Shown here piece by piece: positions 1 through 7,685 of a DNA stretch of 29,322 nucleotides. Source of the stretch: Bog-793 sp035625025 (GTDB lineage: Bacteria; Actinomycetota; Acidimicrobiia; Acidimicrobiales; Bog-793); contig DASPQJ010000049.1 of NCBI GenBank assembly GCA_035625025.1, forward strand, positions 1 to 29,322, in the 5' to 3' direction. The notes under the pieces are model-generated. The model was given only the letters and a program-made list of their open reading frames with translations, made no database searches and had not been told where the DNA came from. A program made the position numbers and the translations under genes. Within the stretch, counting starts at the first letter, position 1. Every line of letters begins with the position of its first letter.

Positions 1-205
1 TGCGCGCCTCGGGGACGGTGATCCCGGCGAGGCTCTGCAGCGCGACATCGGTGCCGTAGTAGTCGACCTTCAGCTTCTCGACGAGGACCGGCGCGGCCCG
101 CCCGGTGCGGACGGCGCCGAACTCGCCCTTCGTGTGCTCGACTGCCCGCGCCATCTTCTCGCGGGCGTCCTGGATCGCCTCTTCGATGATCGAGTCGGCC
201 GTCAT
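1..205 (-). CDS. frr: Ribosome recycling factor, N-terminal part (cut by window edge)
   Basis: Ribosome recycling factor splits post-termination 70S ribosomes together with EF-G. Sixty-eight codons are visible from the ATG at 205, reading MTADSIIEEAIQDAREKM and continuing with the conserved VRTGRA and a YYG/TPL-like core (here VDYYGTDVALQSLAGITVPEAR). This matches the first helix and start of the beta domain; the C-terminal two thirds lie outside the window. The ATG overlaps the pyrH stop as ATGA (positions 202-205), so translation is probably coupled. The order rpsB-tsf-pyrH-frr is the classic bacterial arrangement and supports the call. Confidence 0.95.
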   Translation of the reverse strand, partial: MTADSIIEEAIQDAREKMARAVEHTKGEFGAVRTGRAAPVLVEKLKVDYYGTDVALQSLAGITVPEAR

Positions 206-981
206 CTGATCAGCGTACCGATCTGCGCACCGGCGAGGGCTCCCCGGATGTTGCCCTCCGTCATCAAGTCGAAGACGAGAATCGGCAGATTGTTGTCCTT
301 GCAGAACGTGATCGCCGTGAGATCCATCACCCGTAGGTCGCGGGCGATGACGTCCATGAAGCTCACCTCGTTGTAGCGGATCGCGGCGGGCTCGAGGCGG
401 GGATCGGCGCTGTACACGCCGTCGACCCCGGAGTGGGTCCCTTTGAGGAGCACCCCGGCCTCGATCTCGGCCGCCCGCAGCGCGGCGGGCGTGTCCGTCG
501 TGAAGTACGGGTTCCCCATGCCCGCGGCGAAGATAACGACCCGTCCCTTTTCCAGGTGGCGGATCGCCCGTCGCCGGATGTACGGCTCGCACACCTCGGC
601 CATGTGGATCGCCGAGAGCACCCGGGTCGGACGCCCCTGCTGCTCGATCGCGTCCTGCAACGCGAGTGCGTTGATGACGGTGCCGAGCATCCCCATCGTG
701 TCCGAGGTGGCGCGGTCGATGCCCCCACGGGCCCCTTCCTGACCCCGCCAGATGTTGCCCCCGCCGATCACGACGGCAAGCTCCACTCCGAGCTCGTCCG
801 TCGTCTCGGCGATCTCCTTGGCGATCCGACCGACCGTCGGCGCGTCGATCGTCTCGTCCGAGGCCGAGCTCGCGAACGCCTCGCCGCTGATCTTCAGGAC
901 GGCTCGCTGCCAGCGCGGCACCACCGCTACGGCATCCGTCGGGTGCGTCGCGTCCGCCAGATCGGCGTGTCGGGGCGTCAC
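202..981 (-). CDS. pyrH: UMP kinase (uridylate kinase)
   Basis: Phosphorylates UMP to UDP with ATP in cytoplasmic pyrimidine nucleotide synthesis. The 259-residue product has the amino-acid-kinase fold signatures of bacterial PyrH: LKISGEAF near the N-terminus, VVIGGGNIWRG, DTMGMLGTVINALAL, TDTPAALRAAEI, GVDGVYSADP and LRVMDLTAITFCKDNNLPI. Family length is about 240, so the first 15-20 residues before RWQRAVLKISGEAF are an unconserved extension. The start chosen is the GTG at 981, which forms a GTGA overlap with the tsf stop. The downstream end overlaps frr by 4 nt. Regulation is expected to follow the upstream rpsB-tsf unit; no internal promoter was seen. Confidence 0.96.
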   Translation of the reverse strand: MTPRHADLADATHPTDAVAVVPRWQRAVLKISGEAFASSASDETIDAPTVGRIAKEIAETTDELGVELAVVIGGGNIWRGQEGARGGIDRATSDTMGMLGTVINALALQDAIEQQGRPTRVLSAIHMAEVCEPYIRRRAIRHLEKGRVVIFAAGMGNPYFTTDTPAALRAAEIEAGVLLKGTHSGVDGVYSADPRLEPAAIRYNEVSFMDVIARDLRVMDLTAITFCKDNNLPILVFDLMTEGNIRGALAGAQIGTLIR

Positions 982-1778
982 GTCCCCACGACGACCTGGG
1001 CGAACCGGCTGATGACAGCCGGGCCGACGAACTGCGCGATCGTCAGCTTCTCGTTTCGCGCGTAGGGCTGGTCGAGGAGAACATGCTCTTTGTACCAGCC
1101 GTTGAGGCGGCCCTCGGCGATCTTGTCCAGCTGCGCCTCGGGCTTGCCCTCGTTCCGGGCGATGGCGAGGATCGTCGCGCGTTCGGCGCCGATCACCTCG
1201 GCGGGGACGTCCTCCCGGCGGAGGTACTCCGGACGGCCGAACGCGACGTGCACGGCCACGTCGTGGGCGAGCGAGGCCGGTCCCCCGACGAGCTCGACGA
1301 GGACTCCGTTCACACCGCGCCCGTTCTGGACGTGGAGGTAACTGCCGAGCACCCCGCCGGGCTCGGCCACGAACCGGGCGTGCCGACCGACAGCGATGTT
1401 CTCCTTGAGCGCCACCCGGAGCTCGTCGACCTTGTCCGCCTGGGTGCCCAGCGCCTCCTCGCCCCCGACGACGAGCACCTCGGCGAGCGAGTCGACGAGC
1501 CGGACGAAGTCGGCTGATTTCGCGACGAAGTCCGTTTCACACTCGAGCGCGACGACAGCACCGGCACCCCGATCGCCGTCGACGACGACGGAGACCGCGC
1601 CTTCGGTGCGTTCCCGCCCGGCGCGCTTGGCGGACCCGGCCAGACCCTGTTCCCGCAGCCACCGCTTGGCCTTCTCGAAGTCGCCGTCCGTCTCGACGAG
1701 CGCGCGACGCGCGTCGAGAATCCCGGCTCCAGTCGCGGCGCGCAGCGTCTTCACGTCCTGTGCCGTGACACCGGCCAT
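978..1778 (-). CDS. tsf: Elongation factor Ts
   Basis: EF-Ts is the guanine nucleotide exchange factor for EF-Tu. The 266-residue protein begins with the UBA-like domain (VKTLRAATGAGILDARRAL, about residues 9-27), then the KAKRWLRE and GLAGSAKRAGR stretch, and the TDFVAK signature that contacts EF-Tu. The C-terminal part reads KLTIAQFVGPAVISRFAQVVVGT, which looks like the family's final helix region. The ATG at 1778 begins one nucleotide after the rpsB stop, with the GGAGG-like sequence inside the last rpsB codons acting as ribosome binding site. The 3' end overlaps pyrH by 4 nt. Family and operon position agree, so confidence is high. Confidence 0.97.
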   Translation of the reverse strand: MAGVTAQDVKTLRAATGAGILDARRALVETDGDFEKAKRWLREQGLAGSAKRAGRERTEGAVSVVVDGDRGAGAVVALECETDFVAKSADFVRLVDSLAEVLVVGGEEALGTQADKVDELRVALKENIAVGRHARFVAEPGGVLGSYLHVQNGRGVNGVLVELVGGPASLAHDVAVHVAFGRPEYLRREDVPAEVIGAERATILAIARNEGKPEAQLDKIAEGRLNGWYKEHVLLDQPYARNEKLTIAQFVGPAVISRFAQVVVGT

Positions 1779-1779
1779 C

Positions 1780-2562
1780 TCAGACCTCCGCCGTGGCCGC
1801 CGCGAACCCGTCCCGAGCGGCGTGCCGGTTCGTCTCGGACCCGCCCGTCGCCGCGAGGTTCGCCACCGCCTGCCGGGAGTAGATGAACCGACCCTCCTGG
1901 ACGGCGTCGGCCATGACGCGGCACAGCAAACGCCCGGAGCGGATCGCGTCGTCGTTGCCGGGGATCACGTAGTCGATGATGTCGGGATCGCAGTTCGAGT
2001 CGACGATGGCGATCACCGGAATACCGAGCTTGTTCGCCTCCGTCACGGCGATGTGCTCCTTTTTCGTGTCGATGACGAACAGCGCGTTCGGCAGCTTCGT
2101 CAGGCGCCGGATGCCGCCGAGGTTGCGCCCGAGCTTCTCGAGCTCGCGCCGGTGCATGAGCGCCTCCTTCTTCGGCAGGGCGTCGAACTCGCCGGAATCG
2201 CGCGCCGCCTCGAGCTCGGAGAGCTTGCGGACCCGACCGGAGACCGTCTCGAAGTTCGTGAGCATTCCGCCGAGCCAGCGCTCGTTGACGTACGGCATGC
2301 CGCAGGCCGTCGCGTATTCGGCCACGGGGTCCTGGGCCTGCTTTTTCGTCCCGACGAAGAGCAGGGTCCCGCCCGCGCCGACGAGGTCGCGCACGAAGGC
2401 GTAGGCGGTCTCGATCCGGGCGAGGGTCTGGTGAAGATCGATGATGTAGATCCCGCTGCGCTCGCCGTACAGGAAACGCTTCATCTTCGGGTTCCACCGC
2501 CGGGTCTGGTGTCCGAAGTGCACCCCGGCTTCGAGCAGTTGCTTCATCGTCACGACGGCCAC
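1780..2562 (-). CDS. rpsB: 30S ribosomal protein uS2
   Basis: Small-subunit protein uS2. The product starts MAVVTMKQLLEAGVHFGHQT and carries the family motifs RRWNPKMKRFLYGERSGIYIIDL, GTKKQAQ, NERWLGGMLTN and PDIIDYVIPGNDDAIRS. The reading frame stays open upstream, but the GTG at 2562 is chosen because AAGGAG lies 6 nt before it and because actinobacterial S2 proteins begin in exactly this way. Length is 260 residues, usual for the family; the last 25 residues are a loose acidic/Ala-rich tail. It is the first gene of the rpsB-tsf-pyrH-frr run, with only 1 nt separating it from tsf. Confidence 0.97.
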   Translation of the reverse strand: MAVVTMKQLLEAGVHFGHQTRRWNPKMKRFLYGERSGIYIIDLHQTLARIETAYAFVRDLVGAGGTLLFVGTKKQAQDPVAEYATACGMPYVNERWLGGMLTNFETVSGRVRKLSELEAARDSGEFDALPKKEALMHRRELEKLGRNLGGIRRLTKLPNALFVIDTKKEHIAVTEANKLGIPVIAIVDSNCDPDIIDYVIPGNDDAIRSGRLLCRVMADAVQEGRFIYSRQAVANLAATGGSETNRHAARDGFAAATAEV

Positions 2563-2694
2563 GCGTCGCTCCTTCCCAACGGTTCTTTGCACCGGGCGTC
2601 GCGCCGTAAGGCGACCGTGGGCACGTCCGGCCGATTTCTCCTGAGACCCGGGCGGGCCTCGGGAGCATGGTAGCCGCTCGGGCCCTGGCGACGG
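2563..2694 (-). promoter_or_regulatory. Leader and candidate promoter of rpsB
   Basis: This 132-nt gap between xerC and rpsB holds a TACCAT box (2672-2667, minus strand), which fits the actinobacterial TANNNT -10 pattern; no good -35 lies at 16-18 nt. If used, it gives a leader of about 98 nt. uS2 represses its own mRNA in several bacteria, and this leader is long enough for that, but I did not find a recognised S2-binding fold. The AAGGAG ribosome binding site sits at its 3' end. Confidence 0.4.
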
Positions 2695-3585
2695 TCAGGC
2701 CCGCGGATGCGCCTTCTTGTACACCCCGACGAGCCGCTCCTGCGACACGTGGGTGTAGCGCTGGGTCGTCCGCAGGCTCGCATGGCCGAGGAGTTCCTGG
2801 ACGACGCGCAGATCCGCGCCCCCGTCGAGGAGGTGGGTCGCGTAGGTGTGCCGCAGGGCGTGCGGATGCGTCGGCACGACGGTACGCCGGTCGATGATGC
2901 GACGCACATCCCGGGAGCCGAGACGCCTCCCCCTGGCGTTCAAGAAAACGGCGTCCGGCGGCGTCTCGGGCCCGGAAAGGACCGGCCGGGCCAACTCGAG
3001 GTACTTCCGGCAGGCGTCAGCCGACGGCTCGCTCATCGGCACGCGCCGTTGCTTGCCGCCCTTGCCCCAGACCGTCACCGTCCCACCGGCGAGGTCGAGA
3101 CCGTCGCGATCGAGCCCACAGCATTCGCTGACCCTCAGGCCCGATCCGTAGAGCAGCTCCAAGACGGCGTCGTCACGCAACCGGGTCGCCCGGACGCGGG
3201 GATCCTGCGGGGTCGGGGCGGACTCCGGGCCTTCGAGGAGGGCCTCGAGCTCTCCCGGCGTCAGCACGCGCGGCAGTCGCCCGTCGCCCGACGAAGCCGT
3301 CAACCGCCGCGAAGGATCGGCCTCGCTGAGACCACGGCGCTTGGCGAAGGCGAAGTAGCGCCGCAGCGCGGCGGCCTTGCGTGCGATCGACCGGCGTTCG
3401 TAGCCGCGGGTGGCGAGGTACGCGAGGTACCTCCGGAGCAGGATCCGGTCAACCTCCCCGGGACCGACGACCCCCGACCGGGCCGCCCATTCGGCGAAGG
3501 ACTCGACGTCGGAGCGGTAGGCCCGTACCGTCGCCGGTGCCGACGACCCGAGCGTCTGGACGAACGCGTCCGTCTCCCAGCCCAC
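2695..3585 (-). CDS. xerC: Tyrosine recombinase of the XerC/XerD type
   Basis: Site-specific tyrosine recombinase that resolves chromosome dimers at dif. From the GTG at 3585 the protein is 296 residues, the usual Xer length. The N-terminal SAM-like domain contains TVRAYRSDVESFAEWA. The catalytic domain shows Arg151 in YGSGLRVSE, Lys in KGGKQRRVP, the H-x-x-R pair in HALRHTYATH, His in LGHASLRTTQ and the nucleophile Tyr277 in QRYTHV. A GTG at 3627 is also in frame, but 3585 is preferred because it gives canonical spacing to the first helix and has a TACGCT box 6 nt upstream. Position next to rpsB is common for actinobacterial xerC. XerC versus XerD cannot be settled from one copy. Confidence 0.9.
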   Translation of the reverse strand: MGWETDAFVQTLGSSAPATVRAYRSDVESFAEWAARSGVVGPGEVDRILLRRYLAYLATRGYERRSIARKAAALRRYFAFAKRRGLSEADPSRRLTASSGDGRLPRVLTPGELEALLEGPESAPTPQDPRVRATRLRDDAVLELLYGSGLRVSECCGLDRDGLDLAGGTVTVWGKGGKQRRVPMSEPSADACRKYLELARPVLSGPETPPDAVFLNARGRRLGSRDVRRIIDRRTVVPTHPHALRHTYATHLLDGGADLRVVQELLGHASLRTTQRYTHVSQERLVGVYKKAHPRA

Positions 3586-3591
3586 GTGGCG

Positions 3592-3597
3592 AGCGTA
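3592..3597 (-). promoter_or_regulatory. Candidate -10 box for leaderless xerC
   Basis: TACGCT on the minus strand ends 6 nt before the GTG at 3585, so a transcript would start at or next to the start codon. No ribosome binding site is present there, consistent with a leaderless mRNA. No good -35 is visible. The box lies in the 71-nt gap shared with the divergent mtrA gene. Confidence 0.4.
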
Positions 3598-3656
3598 GCG
3601 AACCCTGGTCCCGACCCCGGGGAACACGTCGGTCCGCGATGCGCCAAGATGAGGTC

Positions 3657-4349
3657 ATGGCGAGCCGCATTCTCATCGTCGAGGACGACGAGCGGATCCG
3701 GGCCTCGATGAGCCTCGCTCTCGAGGACGAAGGCTACGACGTCGTCGGGGCCGGAAGCGGCGAGGAGGCGCTCGAACGCTTCGCCCAGTCGCTCAGCTTC
3801 GAGCCTCTCGACCTCGTCATCATCGACATCATGCTGCCAGGCATGGACGGCTTCGAGTGCTGTCGGGAGGTCCGTCGCCAGAGCGCCGTCCCGATCATCA
3901 TGGTCACGGCGCGCACCGACACCCATGACGTCGTCGCCGGCCTCGAGGCGGGGGCCGACGACTACGTGACGAAGCCGTTCGAGCCCAAGGAGCTGGCGGC
4001 GCGGATCCGCGCCCTCCTTCGCCGGGCCCGTTCCACCGAGGGGGGTCCGTCGACTCTCACCTTCGGTGATCTGGAGATCATGCCGGAGGCCGGTGTCGTC
4101 CGGCTCGCCGGTGACGAGGTCCATCTCACCCGAACGGAGTTCCTCCTACTCTGCGAGCTCGCCGCCAACCACGGCAAGGTGCTCTCCCGTGAGCAGCTGC
4201 TCGAACGGGTCTGGAGCTACGACTACTTCGGCGACGGTCGGCTCGTCGACGTGCACGTCCGCCGATTGCGCATGAAAGTCGAGCCGGATCCCGCCAATCC
4301 CCGATACGTGCTCACCGTGCGCGGGCTCGGTTACAAGCTCGCGCCGTAG
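3657..4349 (+). CDS. mtrA: OmpR-family response regulator, MtrA-like
   Basis: DNA-binding response regulator of 231 residues. The receiver domain (1-120) has the acidic pair D10/D11, phosphoacceptor D57 in IIDIMLPGMDG, T84 in MVTAR and K106 in YVTKPFEPKEL. The C-terminal winged helix (about 130-231) ends RLVDVHVRRLRMKVE..PRYVLTVRGLGYK, which closely resembles mycobacterial MtrA. The ATG at 3657 gives the standard MASRILIVEDD start; another in-frame ATG lies at 3639. The stop directly abuts the ATG of the kinase gene. In actinobacteria MtrA controls cell-wall and division genes. Assignment to MtrA rather than a RegX3-like regulator rests on this C-terminal similarity and the kinase plus GerMN lipoprotein that follow. 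Confidence 0.88.
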   Translation: MASRILIVEDDERIRASMSLALEDEGYDVVGAGSGEEALERFAQSLSFEPLDLVIIDIMLPGMDGFECCREVRRQSAVPIIMVTARTDTHDVVAGLEAGADDYVTKPFEPKELAARIRALLRRARSTEGGPSTLTFGDLEIMPEAGVVRLAGDEVHLTRTEFLLLCELAANHGKVLSREQLLERVWSYDYFGDGRLVDVHVRRLRMKVEPDPANPRYVLTVRGLGYKLAP

Positions 4350-5867
4350 ATGGCCGACGGAGAGCGGCGCCGCCGGCTCCTCCCCCGCCGGGGAAGCGAC
4401 CGGTCGCGCCGCCGACTCGTGCACCTCGGGCTGCGAGCCCGGATCACCACCGTGTTCGGCCTCGGCGCGCTCGCGCTCTCGCTCCTCATCACCTCGATCA
4501 CGTACTTCATGACCAGCTCGTCGATCGTCACGCAAGACGAGCACTCCTTCGAGCTCCAGGCGATCGCCAACGCCACGTCCCTGGAGACGAGCGTCTACGC
4601 CCGGGATCCGTCGATCCTCGTCGCCAACATGGTCGATCTCTCCGACGAGTTCCGTTCCACGACCTCGTATTCACTCATCTACGTCACCTCCCTCGACCTG
4701 TGGTACGCGACGTATCCGCTGAAGTTCTACAAGGAAGACCTGCCGGAATCGCTGCGCGCCCTGACCTTGACCGGCAAGGCGGTGGAGCAGACGTTCATCT
4801 TCCGTGGTATGCCGTATTTCGGCGTCGGGATCGCCATTCCGGCCGGCGCCTACTACTTCGGGGTCTTCAGTCTCGACGCGGCGAACCGGACGCGCCACGT
4901 GCTTCTGGCTTCGCTGATCGCCGCGGCGGCGGTGACGACCCTGCTCGGCGCCGCCCTCGGCCGGTGGGCCGCCGGGCGCACGTTGCGGCCGCTGCGCGAC
5001 GTCTCCCAGGCGGCGTCGTCGATCGCCAGCGGAATGCTCGACACGCGGCTCGAGACGGTCGACGCCCGCGACCTCGCCATGCTCACGTCGTCGTTCAACC
5101 GGATGGCAGACCGGCTGCAGCAGCGGATCGAGAGAGACGCGCGGTTCACCTCCGACGTCAGCCACGAGCTCCGTTCGCCCCTCACGACCTTGGCAACTTC
5201 ACTTTCGGTGATCGAGTCGCGCCGTGAAGAGCTTCCCGAACGCGCCCAGCGCGCCCTCGACCTGTTGGGAACCGAGGTCCGTCGCTTCCAGCGCATGGTG
5301 CGCGACCTGCTCGAGATCTCTCGGTTCGACGCCCGTTCGGCAGACTTCGCGCCGACCCCGGTCGAGATCGGAGACCTCGTCCGGCACGCGGTCAGCCCGA
5401 CAGATCACGTGCCCGTGCCGGTGATCATCAGCCCCGAGGACGACCATCGCGAGCTCGTCGTCGACAAACGGCGGATCGAACGCGTCTTCGGGAATCTCCT
5501 CGAGAACGCCGATCGCTACGCGGGCGGCGTGGCGCAGGTCGTCGTCGAGACGAGCGACCACTTCGTGCGCGTGTGCGTCGACGACTCCGGGCCGGGAATA
5601 CCGCCGGCGGACCGCGATCGCATCTTCGAGCGGTTCGCGCGCGGCCCGGGCACGGCGGGTAGTCGGGGCGCTGGCAGCGGCACCGGTCTCGGGCTGGCTC
5701 TCGTGCAAGAGCACGTTCGACTGCACGGCGGACGGGTGTGGGTCACCGACGCGCCGACCGGTGGGGCGCGCTTCGTCGTCGAACTGCCGATCTCGCAGGC
5801 CGCGGAGCGCTCCGGCTCCGACACCTCGGGCAGCTCGTCCGACACGGGCCGGCGAGGCGATCGGTGA
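4350..5867 (+). CDS. mtrB: Membrane sensor histidine kinase, MtrB-like
   Basis: Partner kinase of the upstream regulator, 505 residues. A basic N-terminal stretch precedes TM1 (about 33-54); an extracytoplasmic sensor follows (about 55-182), then TM2 (about 184-205). A HAMP linker leads to the dimerisation helix with phospho-acceptor His272 in DVSHELRSPLTT. The ATPase domain shows the N box (FGNLLENADRYA), the G1 box (DDSGPGIP), the F box (RIFERFARG) and the G2 box (GTGLGLALV). The C-terminus is a Ser/Asp-rich tail. The sensor domain is not one I recognise by name. The start codon directly follows the mtrA stop, and the stop overlaps the lipoprotein start as GTGA, so the three genes are almost certainly cotranscribed. 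Confidence 0.9.
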   Translation: MADGERRRRLLPRRGSDRSRRRLVHLGLRARITTVFGLGALALSLLITSITYFMTSSSIVTQDEHSFELQAIANATSLETSVYARDPSILVANMVDLSDEFRSTTSYSLIYVTSLDLWYATYPLKFYKEDLPESLRALTLTGKAVEQTFIFRGMPYFGVGIAIPAGAYYFGVFSLDAANRTRHVLLASLIAAAAVTTLLGAALGRWAAGRTLRPLRDVSQAASSIASGMLDTRLETVDARDLAMLTSSFNRMADRLQQRIERDARFTSDVSHELRSPLTTLATSLSVIESRREELPERAQRALDLLGTEVRRFQRMVRDLLEISRFDARSADFAPTPVEIGDLVRHAVSPTDHVPVPVIISPEDDHRELVVDKRRIERVFGNLLENADRYAGGVAQVVVETSDHFVRVCVDDSGPGIPPADRDRIFERFARGPGTAGSRGAGSGTGLGLALVQEHVRLHGGRVWVTDAPTGGARFVVELPISQAAERSGSDTSGSSSDTGRRGDR

Positions 5868-6472
5868 GCCATCGGCGCCGGCGCCTCGCCGCGCTCGTCG
5901 CCGGCGGCGCCCTGGCGTTGGTCTTCGCGGGTTGTGGAATCGCGATCCAAGGAACCGCACAGCCCTTCAAAGTCCCCGCCAACCAGTTCACCCCCCCGAC
6001 GACGCCGACGATCGCCCGGCACCACGGGCGGGCCTACGACGTCTTCTTCCTCACGAACGGGTACCTCGTCGCCTCGACGCGCTTCCTGCCGGCGGGCAGG
6101 TTCTCGCTCAACCAGAGGCTCCAGCTCGCGCTCAACCAATTGGACGCGGGACCGACGGCCGCCGAGTTCCGGAGCGGCGTGACGACCTCCCTGAGCGAGT
6201 CCCCGGCGGCGACGGTGACACTGGTCGGCCACGTGAAGAACCACATCGCGACGGTCGATCTCGACTCGACCTTCTCCGAGCTCGACACGAGCCAGTTGTT
6301 CCAGGCCGACGGCCAGATCCTGTACACGCTGACCCAGTTCCACGCCGTGAATGCGGTCAACATGCTGCTCGGCGGCATTCGGATCGCCTACCTACCGAAC
6401 GGGAACGCGATCAGCGACCGCCCGGTCGACCGCGTCGACTACCGCTCAATCGCGCCGCCGACCAAACCCTGA
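5864..6472 (+). CDS. Lipoprotein with GerMN domain, LpqB-like
   Basis: Predicted lipoprotein of 202 residues. The start is the GTG at 5864 (GTGA overlap with mtrB). It gives an RRRR n-region, a hydrophobic core and a lipobox FAGC with lipidated Cys24. The mature part matches the GerMN fold: FFLTNGYLVASTRFLPAG, then LALNQLDAGPTAAEFRSGVTTSL, a second half HIATVDLDSTF and the final VNMLLGGIRIAYLPNG. In MtrAB systems the third gene is LpqB, which modulates the kinase from outside the membrane and carries a GerMN domain plus a long beta-propeller. Here only the GerMN part exists, so it is at most a minimal LpqB. Its direct role with the kinase is inferred from gene order. Confidence 0.82.
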   Translation: MSHRRRRLAALVAGGALALVFAGCGIAIQGTAQPFKVPANQFTPPTTPTIARHHGRAYDVFFLTNGYLVASTRFLPAGRFSLNQRLQLALNQLDAGPTAAEFRSGVTTSLSESPAATVTLVGHVKNHIATVDLDSTFSELDTSQLFQADGQILYTLTQFHAVNAVNMLLGGIRIAYLPNGNAISDRPVDRVDYRSIAPPTKP

Positions 6473-6479
6473 GCACCCC

Positions 6480-6899
6480 TCAGTTCCCGGCAACATTCGC
6501 CGGAACTGTGTCATCGACCGCGACGCGAGGCGCGTCAGCCCACAGTCGCTCCAGCGAGTAGAGCGAACGGGCCTCGGTGTCAAAGACATGGACGACGAAG
6601 TCGCCGTAGTCGAGGAGCACCCAGTGCGACCCTTCGAGACCCTCTGTCTGGAGGACGGAAAGGCCGGCGAGTTCGCGCAGTCGCTTCCCGACCTCGTCGA
6701 CGATGGAACGGACCTGGCGTTCGTTCCTGCCGGCGGTGATGATGAAGTAATCGGTGATGCCGATGAGATCACCGACGTCGAGCACGACCGTCGTTTCCAG
6801 CGTCTTCGCCGACGCCGCGCGGGCGGCGACGAGGGCGTTCGCCAGCGTCAACGAGGGCAGCCGCCCGAAGCCGCCAGCCTGCGGGCCGCCGCGACCCAC
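6480..6899 (-). CDS. rsfS: Ribosomal silencing factor RsfS
   Basis: RsfS binds uL14 on the 50S subunit and blocks subunit joining during starvation. The 139-residue product has the family core: ARAASAKTLETTVVLDVGDLIGITDYFIITAGRNE (read as separate blocks), RQVRSIVDEVGKRL, EGLEGSHWVLLDYGDFVVHVF and the C-terminal YSLERLWADAP. The GTG at 6899 is the only convenient start, but no Shine-Dalgarno is evident and the first 20 residues are not conserved. It follows nadD on the same strand after 31 nt, the usual pairing. Its end faces the convergent lipoprotein gene only 7 nt away. Confidence 0.93.
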   Translation of the reverse strand: MGRGGPQAGGFGRLPSLTLANALVAARAASAKTLETTVVLDVGDLIGITDYFIITAGRNERQVRSIVDEVGKRLRELAGLSVLQTEGLEGSHWVLLDYGDFVVHVFDTEARSLYSLERLWADAPRVAVDDTVPANVAGN

Positions 6900-6930
6900 G
6901 AGCCGCAGGGTCGAAAATCTGGGCGGCTCG

Positions 6931-7530
6931 TCATCCGTCGCGAGCGTACATCCCGCGTTCTTTGATCATGCGGACCGCGCCCTCGGGGATCAGATAGTCG
7001 AGGGGGCGTCCGGACGCGGCCCGTTCGCGCAGGTCGGTGCTCGAGATCTCGAGCGCCGGGATCTCGATCGCGAAGGCGTTCCAACCGGCGAGCGGTCCCG
7101 TCGGTCCGGGCAGCACCGGCGTTGAGCCGGGTCGGTTGACGACAACCATCGTCGTCGCCCGGCGTACGTCATCGAGCCGCTCCCAGGTGAAAAGGCCCGT
7201 GACGACGTCGGCGCCGACGATCAAGAACAGTTCCGCCGCGGCGTCGAGGGCCTGCAGCTCCTCGATCGTGTCGATCGTGAAGGAGGGACCGCCTCGGTCG
7301 ATCTCGAGGCGCGACGCCTCGAGACCCTCCACGTCCCCGAGCGCCGCGTCGACAAGTGCGAGCCGGTCGGCGGCCGGCGACACGGGCCGGTCGCCGACCT
7401 TCTGCCACGGCTCGTTGGCCACGACGAAAAGCACCCGGTCCAGGTCGAGGGCGTGGCGAGCGTTCACCGCCGCGACGAGGTGGCCGACGTGAATCGGATC
7501 GAAAGTGCCGCCGAAGATGCCGAGACGCAC
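6931..7530 (-). CDS. nadD: Nicotinate-nucleotide adenylyltransferase
   Basis: Transfers the adenylyl group of ATP to nicotinate mononucleotide, giving deamido-NAD in NAD synthesis. From the GTG at 7530 the protein is 199 residues, normal for NadD. The nucleotidyltransferase signature GIFGGTFDPIHVGH sits at residues 4-17, the substrate region has ANEPWQK, and the C-terminal adenylate-binding motif reads EISSTDLRERAASGRPLDYLIP. A second in-frame GTG at 7560 is possible; neither has a strong ribosome binding site. It leads the nadD-rsfS pair and is divergent from the DAHP synthase gene. Confidence 0.93.
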   Translation of the reverse strand: MRLGIFGGTFDPIHVGHLVAAVNARHALDLDRVLFVVANEPWQKVGDRPVSPAADRLALVDAALGDVEGLEASRLEIDRGGPSFTIDTIEELQALDAAAELFLIVGADVVTGLFTWERLDDVRRATTMVVVNRPGSTPVLPGPTGPLAGWNAFAIEIPALEISSTDLRERAASGRPLDYLIPEGAVRMIKERGMYARDG

Positions 7531-7685
7531 GGCCGTCTCAGCGACGACCGGCCTCGTCACCGGGGTGGCGGACCGAGGGGGGGATGATCGCGGCTCGTCG
7601 CATGGATGCAGCGTAGGCGCCCGGAAACACGGACAGTCGCGGGAGTGCCCGCCCATCGGGCCGCAGCGTTGCCTACTCTGGAGCC
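7531..7685. promoter_or_regulatory. Divergent promoter region nadD / DAHP synthase
   Basis: The 155-nt gap serves two divergent genes. On the plus strand TACTCT (7674-7679) ends 6 nt before the ATG at 7686, the spacing of a leaderless actinobacterial transcript; a weak GGAG also lies 2 nt before the ATG. On the minus strand a TACGCT box (near 7613-7618) could serve nadD. Neither has a convincing -35. Confidence 0.4.

Noticed and set aside
2563..2592. Ten-codon N-terminal extension of rpsB
   Set aside because: AAGGAG is placed for the GTG at 2562, and S2 proteins start MAVVTMKQLLEAG.
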